From Scylla paramamosain (taxonomy: Eukaryota; Arthropoda; Malacostraca; Decapoda; Portunidae): DNA of 64,000 bases. Each line of letters opens with the position of its first letter. The stretch's first letter is position 1. This document shows positions 37,200 to 64,000 of this stretch, one piece after another. The stretch lies in the NCBI RefSeq assembly GCF_035594125.1, contig NC_087156.1, forward strand, positions 21,876,497 through 21,940,496, given 5' to 3'. A program made the translations under genes and the position numbers. The notes under the pieces are model-generated. The model was not told the DNA's origin. It worked only from the letters and a program-made list of their open reading frames with translations, and did no database searches.

Positions 37200-39710
37200 A
37201 CTTTTTTTTTTTTTTTAATGCAGGAGGGACACCGGCCAAGGGCAACAAAAATCCAATAAAAAAAAAAAAAAAGCCCACTGAGACGCCAGTCCCAGAAAAG
37301 GGTCCAAAGTGGTAGTCAAAAATTGAAGGATAAGTGTCTTGAAACCTCCCTCTTGAAGGAATTCAAGCCATAGGAAGGTGAAAATAAAGAAGCAGGCAGG
37401 GAGTTCCAGAGTCTACCAGAGAAAGGGATGAATGACTGAGAATACTGGTTAACTCCTGCATTAGAGAGGTGAACAGAATAGGGGTGAGAGAAAGAAGAGT
37501 CTTGTGTAGCGAGGCCGCGGGAGGAGAGGAGGCATGCAGTTAGCAAGGTCAGAAGAGCAGTTAGCATGAAAATAACGGTAAAAGACAGCTAGATATGCAA
37601 CACTGAGGCAATGAGAGAGAGGCTGAAGACAGTCAGAGGAGATGAGTTGGTGAGACGAAAAGCTTTTGATTCTACCCTGTCTTAAAAGAGCGGTATGAGT
37701 GGAACTCCCCAAACATGTGAAGCATACTCCATACATGGACGGATAAGGCCCTTGTACAGAGTTAGCAGCTGGGGGGGGTGGTGAGAAAACTGGCGGAGAC
37801 GTCTCAGAATGTCTAACTTCATAGAAGCTGTTTTAGCTAGAGATGAGATGTGAAGTTTCCAGTTCAGATTATAAGTAAAGGACAGACCGAGGATGTTCTG
37901 TGTAGAATGTTGAGTGTTATTGAAGAAGAGGGGATAGTTGTCTGGAAGGTTGTGTCGAGTTGATAGATAGAGGAATTGAGTTTTTGAGGCATTGAACAAT
38001 ACCAAGTTTGCTCTGCCACAATCAGAAATTTCAGAAAGATCAGAAATCAGGCGTTCTGTGGTTTCCCTGCGTGAAATGTTTACTTCCTGAAGGGTTGGAC
38101 GTCTATGAAAAAGATGTGGAAAAGTGCAGGGTGGTATCATCAGCGTAGAAGTGGATAGGACAAGAAGTTTGGTTTAGAAGGTCATTGATGAATAATAAGA
38201 AGAGAGTGGGTGACAGGACAGAACCCTGAGGAACACCACTGTTAATAGATTTAGGAGAAGAACAGTGACCGTCTACCACAACAGCAATAGAACGGTCAGA
38301 AAAGAAACTTGAGAAGGAATCTTGAGATGAAGTTCCAGAGAGAATGATAGAAGCCATAAGGGGGTTGTATGGAAATCAAAGCGTTGTGTTAGACTCTATC
38401 AAAAGTTTTTGATATGTCCAAGGCAACAGCAATAGTTTCACCAAAATCTCTAAAAGAGGATGACCAAGACTCAGTAAGGAAAGTCAGAAGATCACCAGTA
38501 GAGCGGCCTTGACGGAACCCATACTGGCGATCAAATAGAAGGTTGTGAAGTGATAGATGTTTAAGAATCTTCCTGTTGAGGATAGATTAAAAAAAAAAAC
38601 TTTAGATAGACAAAAAATTAAAGCAATAAGACGGTAGTTTGAGGGATTAGAACTGCCATCCTTTTTAGGAACAAGGTGAATGTAAGCAAACTTCCAGCAA
38701 GAAGGAAAGGCAGATGTTGACAGACTGAGTTGAAAGAGTTTGACTAGGCAAGGTGCAAGCACGGAGGCACAGTTTCAGAGAACAATAGGAGGCACTCCAT
38801 CAGATCCATAAGCCTTCCGAGGGTTTAGGCCAGCGAGGGCATGGAAAACATCACTGTGAAGAATTTTAATAGGTAGCATGAAGTAGTCAGAGGGTGGAGG
38901 AAAGGGAGGAACAAGCCCAGAATCGTCCAAGGTAGAGGTTTTAGCAAAGGTTTGAGCGAAGAGTTTAGCTTTAGAGATAGATGTGATAGCAGTGGTGCCA
39001 TATGAATGAAATAAAGGAGGGAAAGAAGAAGAAGCAAAGTTATTGGAGATATTTTTGGCTAGATGCCAGAAGTCACGAGGGGAGTTAGATCTTGAAAGAT
39101 CTTGACATTCTGTTAATGAAGGAGTTTTTGGCCAGTTGGAGAACAGATTTGGCATGGTTCCGGAAAGAAATATAAAGTGCATGAGATTCTAGTGAAGGAA
39201 GGCTTAAGTACCTTTTGTGGGCCATCTCTCTATCATGTATAGCACGAGAACAAGCTGTGTTAAACCAAGGTTTGGAAGGTTTAGGTCGAGAAAAAGAGTG
39301 AGGAATGTACGCCTCCATGCCAGACACTATCACCTCTGTTATGCGCTCGGCGCACAAAGACGGGTCACTGACACGGAAGCAGTAGTCAACCAAGGAAAAT
39401 TAGCAAAATACCTCCTCAGGTCCCCCAACCTAGCAGAGGCAAAACGCCAGAGGCACTTTCGCTTAGGGGGATCCAGAGGAGGGATTGGAGCGATAGGACA
39501 ATATACAGATATGAAATTGTGATCGGAGGAGCCCAACGGAGAAGAGAGGGTGACAGCATAAGCAGAACGATTTGAGGTCATGAAAAGGTCAAGAATGTAG
39601 GGCGTATCTGCAAGGGTTGAGGAGCGGTTGTGCTTTCCTATCAAGAGGGTAGTACTCTCACCACGCACATTGCTTAAGTGAACGTCCCCGCCGAGAATAC
39701 GTAGTGTTTC
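37200..39710 (-). mobile_element. Degenerate Jockey-like LINE, 5'-truncated, with poly(A) tail
   Basis: Reading the minus strand, remnants appear in canonical order: end of an endonuclease ([13 protein letters not shown], then GSSDHNF with the catalytic SDH, 39705-39340), a linker with DFWHLAKN, RT motifs (PKKDGSSNPSNYRLIAL, GFRQGRSTGDLL, motif A ALDISKTFDRV, GVPQGSVLSPTLF, motif C YADD near 38130), the thumb (RPCMEYASHVWG) and a C-terminal LWNSLPASLF tail ending at 37316. Several frameshifts and in-frame stops (near 38775 and just after motif A) make it non-coding. The 3' UTR carries an internal A-run and ends in an oligo(A) tail at about 37202-37216. It lies between the peptide and protease genes. 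Confidence 0.9.
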
Positions 39711-39849
39711 TTGTCAGGATGCTTTCTTTCTTTTCTTTTTTTCTTTTTTTTTTTTTTATTTAACGTTTTGGTACATGTTTACTATTGCTTGCGACAGCTG
39801 TGTCGTTATTTTATATTTATTTTTTGTTTGTTTATTTTTTATTTTTTTA

Positions 39850-39958
39850 TTTATCTATTTATATATCTATCAATCAGTTTAGTATCTGTCTCTTTATCTA
39901 TCTATCTACCTATTTATTTATTAATCTATTTATCTATCTATCTTCCTATCTATCTATA

Positions 39959-39997
<39 letters not shown>

Positions 39998-40070
39998 TTA
40001 TCTATCTATCTACCTTCCTTTTTATCAATCTATCTACCTATCCATTTATTTATCTATTTATTTATTTGCA
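39850..40070. repeat. (TCTA)n tetranucleotide array
   Basis: About 220 bp of TCTA/TTTA units, immediately beyond the truncated 5' end of the LINE. Confidence 0.85.
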
Positions 40071-40189
40071 TTGTTTTCGCTCAACTAGCTTCACATTAAC
40101 ACGCGGGGCAGCGGGAGGTGCACCACTTGTCCTGCGTCAACAAAAGTACCCGTAGACCTGCTGAGCGTGAGCACGTGAATTTCCGCGGT

Positions 40190-40253
<64 letters not shown>

Positions 40254-40313
40254 GGGATCATACTACACTCCACTCCAGCGTGTTTTGGAGCTGATAGGGT
40301 AATTTTCTTAAGG

Positions 40314-40531
40314 ACTATATTCTGAAACACTTTTGCACCGCACCTATACAACTTTCTAAAGGCTCTAATTGAAGTTACACGGGTTTTTAAGAGTGTTTTT
40401 ACTGTTTTAGTGACATTTTGACAGGATTTCAACATTATAAACAGGAAAAACACTCTTCAGAGCCCGGCTTATCATCTTTGTAGCCTTTGAAAAAAAGTCT
40501 TGGTGAGAGAGCAAAGCGTTTCTGAATACAA
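40314..40531. mobile_element. Palindromic foldback MITE, complete copy
   Basis: The 218-bp element has near-identical inverted termini (TATATTCTGAAACAC, and TGTATTCAGAAACGC reading in from the other end). The two halves remain alignable inward across about 95 bp each, including AAGAGTGTTTTT and AAAGGCT, around a 40-bp centre. It has no coding capacity. Other copies occur across 35-62 kb. Confidence 0.75.
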
Positions 40532-40909
40532 ACCTAATTGCTGATAAAAAGAAGGTAAGATTCACTACTGGCTATCTCACTCCGCCTCACAAAGCCTTCA
40601 CTGAGTATTCCATGAATGGAAATCATCTCATTACTGCTTTTCATACTTCATACACAGTGCACGTACAGAAAGACGCAAGGAGAATCTGAATGCACAACAT
40701 ATAAATATTGACACGATGCTTGGTAATCTCAACTACTAATTACTAATTACTAATTACTAATTACTGCTCTATGTGTTTGTCCCGCGTGTTATATTCATTG
40801 TAAAGAGCTTTCTGCGTTTGCGCGTCTCATGCTGACACTGTGTAGTTTGTTCAATGATGCAAACAGCAACAGCAACAGGACGTAAAATAGGAAAAGTATG
40901 AACTATAGG

Positions 40910-41190
40910 AAAAATCCTGACACTACCACCTTGAAAGTTTCCTAACTTTGAAATGTTGTCTTAAACGTTTCTCTGCCTTGTCTTACCACTTTTTTTGCAC
41001 GTTCTGGTGGGCGGAAAGCTTTGTGACTTTAAAGGAAATTTCCATGATTCTAGCGATATGTCAACAAGGACTCTGCATCATCACCAGGGAAACAAGTATG
41101 AGAACCCGACTAATTATCCAGTGGTCTTAGAAAACAATCCTTATGAGGGAACGAAGCATTTCAAAATACAGGCCTTGATAACTGCAGATC
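40910..41190. mobile_element. Foldback MITE remnant next to the protease 3' end
   Basis: Right-arm motifs (GAGAACCCGACTAATTATCC, TATGAGGGAACGAAGCATTT, CAAAATACAGG) follow a less clear left part. It ends about 120 bp from the protease stop codon. Confidence 0.45.
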
Positions 41191-41310
41191 ATGATTTACA
41201 CTACACGTCCTGCTTCGACGAACACGTCCAGGCCAAGACTACAGATGCGCACCACGTCTAGGTCCTCCCTCAGGTGACAGCGGCGGAGCAGGGCAAGGTT
41301 GGGCGGAGAC

Positions 41311-62356
<21,046 letters not shown>

Positions 62357-64000
62357 CCTCCCTTACACTTTCCTTTTTTTTTTTTTTTTTTTTCAGCCCA
62401 CAGCCGCGTCCCGTTCAGCTTCTACCGCCCACGTGTGAAGGATTACCAGGTTGGGTACGTTGTGAGGTGCCTGTTGGCCTACTGAAGAAGGTAACTACTG
62501 AATGGCTGCTGGGTTGGCTGTGATGACTAAAGGTGATGTGAGGCTTTAGGCAATGGATGGTGGTGGATGCTTATGATGACTGAGCTTGTTTATGTTAGTT
62601 TTATGGTAGTTCCTTCACGATTAGCCACGTTGTTGAGTCAGTGAGGTAAATGGTGAGCTGGTCGTGGTGTGCGTGCCTCTCCGCAAGACGTGTCGTGAGA
62701 TGGGTTCCTCTTCTCTCTTGCCCCGTGTCAGGCAGCGGCGGGATCTCTCTCTGTCTCTCTTCTGTGTTTCTGTCTCTCCTAGAAGCGCCTCGGTACGGAC
62801 ATTGTCACGCCTCGAGGACACAACGATCAAAACATAATGAGCGAAAAACAAACAAACAAACAAACAAAAAAAAAAAAAACACGCCTCTCAAACGAAAGAC
62901 TGAACAATACACACCCAAAACAAACTAACAGATTGAATGCAGCGTATGTAAATTGACACACAAACACGTTCTTTTTAAAGCAAGTGGAGCATGAAGGCCA
63001 GTTTTATCCTGATACAGTAAAGCCCCGCTGTCTGGCCACTGTCCTATCTGGTCCTCTTCCTGCTTCTTGTTGACTTTCCCTTCCCGAGAAGCGACCCCTC
63101 CCAAGGCTGGTCACCGCCACTGCCTGTCCCCGCCGCCTTGATTCCTGATGTATGGCCGGCTTAAGCAAATGAGGAGGAGGAGGAGGAGGAGGAGGAGGAG
63201 GAGGAGGAGGAGGAGGAGGAGCAGGAGGAAGAGGAGGAGGAGTTGGACGAGGAGGAGTTGGAGGAGAAGGAGGAGGAGGAGGAGGAGGAGGAGGAGGAGG
63301 AGGAGAAGGAGGAGGAGAAGGAGGAGGAGGGGAGCTAGAAGTAGTGGAAGGAAAGGGGAACAAGGAAGAGGAGGAGGAGAAGGAGGACGACGACGAGAAT
63401 AAGTAAGGAGAAAGGGAAAGGAGAACAAGAAGGAAGAGGAGGAGGAGGAGGAGGAGGAGGAGGAGGAGGAGGAGGAGGAGGAGGAGGAGGAGGAGGTGGG
63501 AGAGGTAGAGGGGGTTGAAGGAAGAGAAGGGTTAAGGAGCAGGATGAGGAGGGGCAGAAGGGGAACTAAGAGTAGGATGAGGAGGGTTCACGAGGAGGGT
63601 GGCTGAGAAGGAGGAGGAGTAGGAGGAGAAGGAGGAGAGAAAGGGAAGTGGAACGAGGAAGGTGAAAAGAAAAAAAAGGTGATGAGAATGATGATGATGA
63701 CGGAGAGAAGGGAAGAGATGCGGAGGAAGGAAAAGTAGCGGAGAGGAAAGATGGGAGAGAGAAAGTAGATGAGGATAGCGGAGGAGGATGAAGATGACGA
63801 AGGAGAAAAGGGCGAAAAAAAAAAAAAAAACATAAGGATGCTGTTCCCTTTCTCATTATCCTTCTAATCGACCAATTACTTTCCTAATTACTAACTTGTT
63901 TCCCTGCACAGGCGCATCCTTTCTCATGGCGCTTAAACTTCATCCCGCCCCTTCAGTCGTGTCCTCTCACCTGCCTAAGGATAGACTAACTCCCTTTTAC
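62357..64000. other. Upstream region of the protease gene
   Basis: Mixed sequence to about 63160, then purine-rich low-complexity sequence. No TATA box can be placed with confidence; an oligo(T)/oligo(A) run at 62372-62392 lies just upstream of the start codon. Confidence 0.4.
63170..63500. repeat. (GGA)n-rich low-complexity region
   Basis: Several GGA arrays (63172-63222, 63270-63330, 63436-63496) in a purine-only context. Long frames here encode only homopolymer-like Arg, Leu or Pro and are not genes. Confidence 0.9.

Noticed and set aside
63004..63428. Long Pro-, Leu- and Arg-rich frames
   Set aside because: They arise from GGA trinucleotide arrays in every frame and have no domain or splice context.

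Overview
The window looks like nuclear DNA of a decapod crustacean, probably a crab. The reasons are intron-rich genes with GT-AG junctions, very dense (GA)n/(CA)n/(TA)n microsatellites, crustacean-type LINE remnants and a tRNA-derived SINE of the kind common in decapods. The species is inferred from general character, not from a database search. No operons, CRISPR arrays or rRNA genes are visible.

Layout. 1-12.7 kb is AT-rich noncoding DNA with a decayed LINE (about 7.96-9.56 kb), a large inverted repeat (9.68-10.62 kb), a small hAT-like MITE and, at 12742-12852 (+), the last coding exon of a gene I do not recognise. 12.9-18.5 kb is its presumed 3' UTR plus intergenic sequence. 18.6-30.5 kb (-) is a complete eight-exon ACTR6 (actin-related protein 6) gene; splicing the exons gives 396 residues in one frame. 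Its largest intron holds a roughly 290-bp tandem repeat and a hAT-like MITE. 30.6-34 kb is microsatellite-rich and contains a solo LTR inserted in a (TA)n tract. 34.08-34.29 kb (-) encodes a 70-residue secreted peptide with a CRxC motif recalling Drosophila Bomanins. 34.7-40.1 kb holds a SINE, long microsatellites and a 2.5-kb degenerate Jockey-like LINE. 41.3-62.4 kb (-) is an eleven-exon secreted trypsin-like serine protease with two thrombospondin type-1 repeats, an intact catalytic triad and a single-base frameshift in the first TSP1 repeat. 62.4-64 kb is GGA-rich, low-complexity sequence upstream of it.

Functionally, ACTR6 is a housekeeping subunit of the SWR1/SRCAP chromatin remodeller. 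The peptide and the protease are both secreted and could be part of innate immunity or extracellular proteolysis; this is inference. The three minus-strand genes share an orientation but each has its own exon set and no operon-like link.

Most of the novelty is in the noncoding part: a palindromic foldback MITE family with about ten copies or pieces confined to 35-62 kb, a 0.43-kb-arm hairpin, a six-unit 21-bp minisatellite that encodes heptads, a 26-bp minisatellite with a 52-bp higher-order period, and microsatellite palindromes. Repeat density rises sharply from about 26-30 kb onward.
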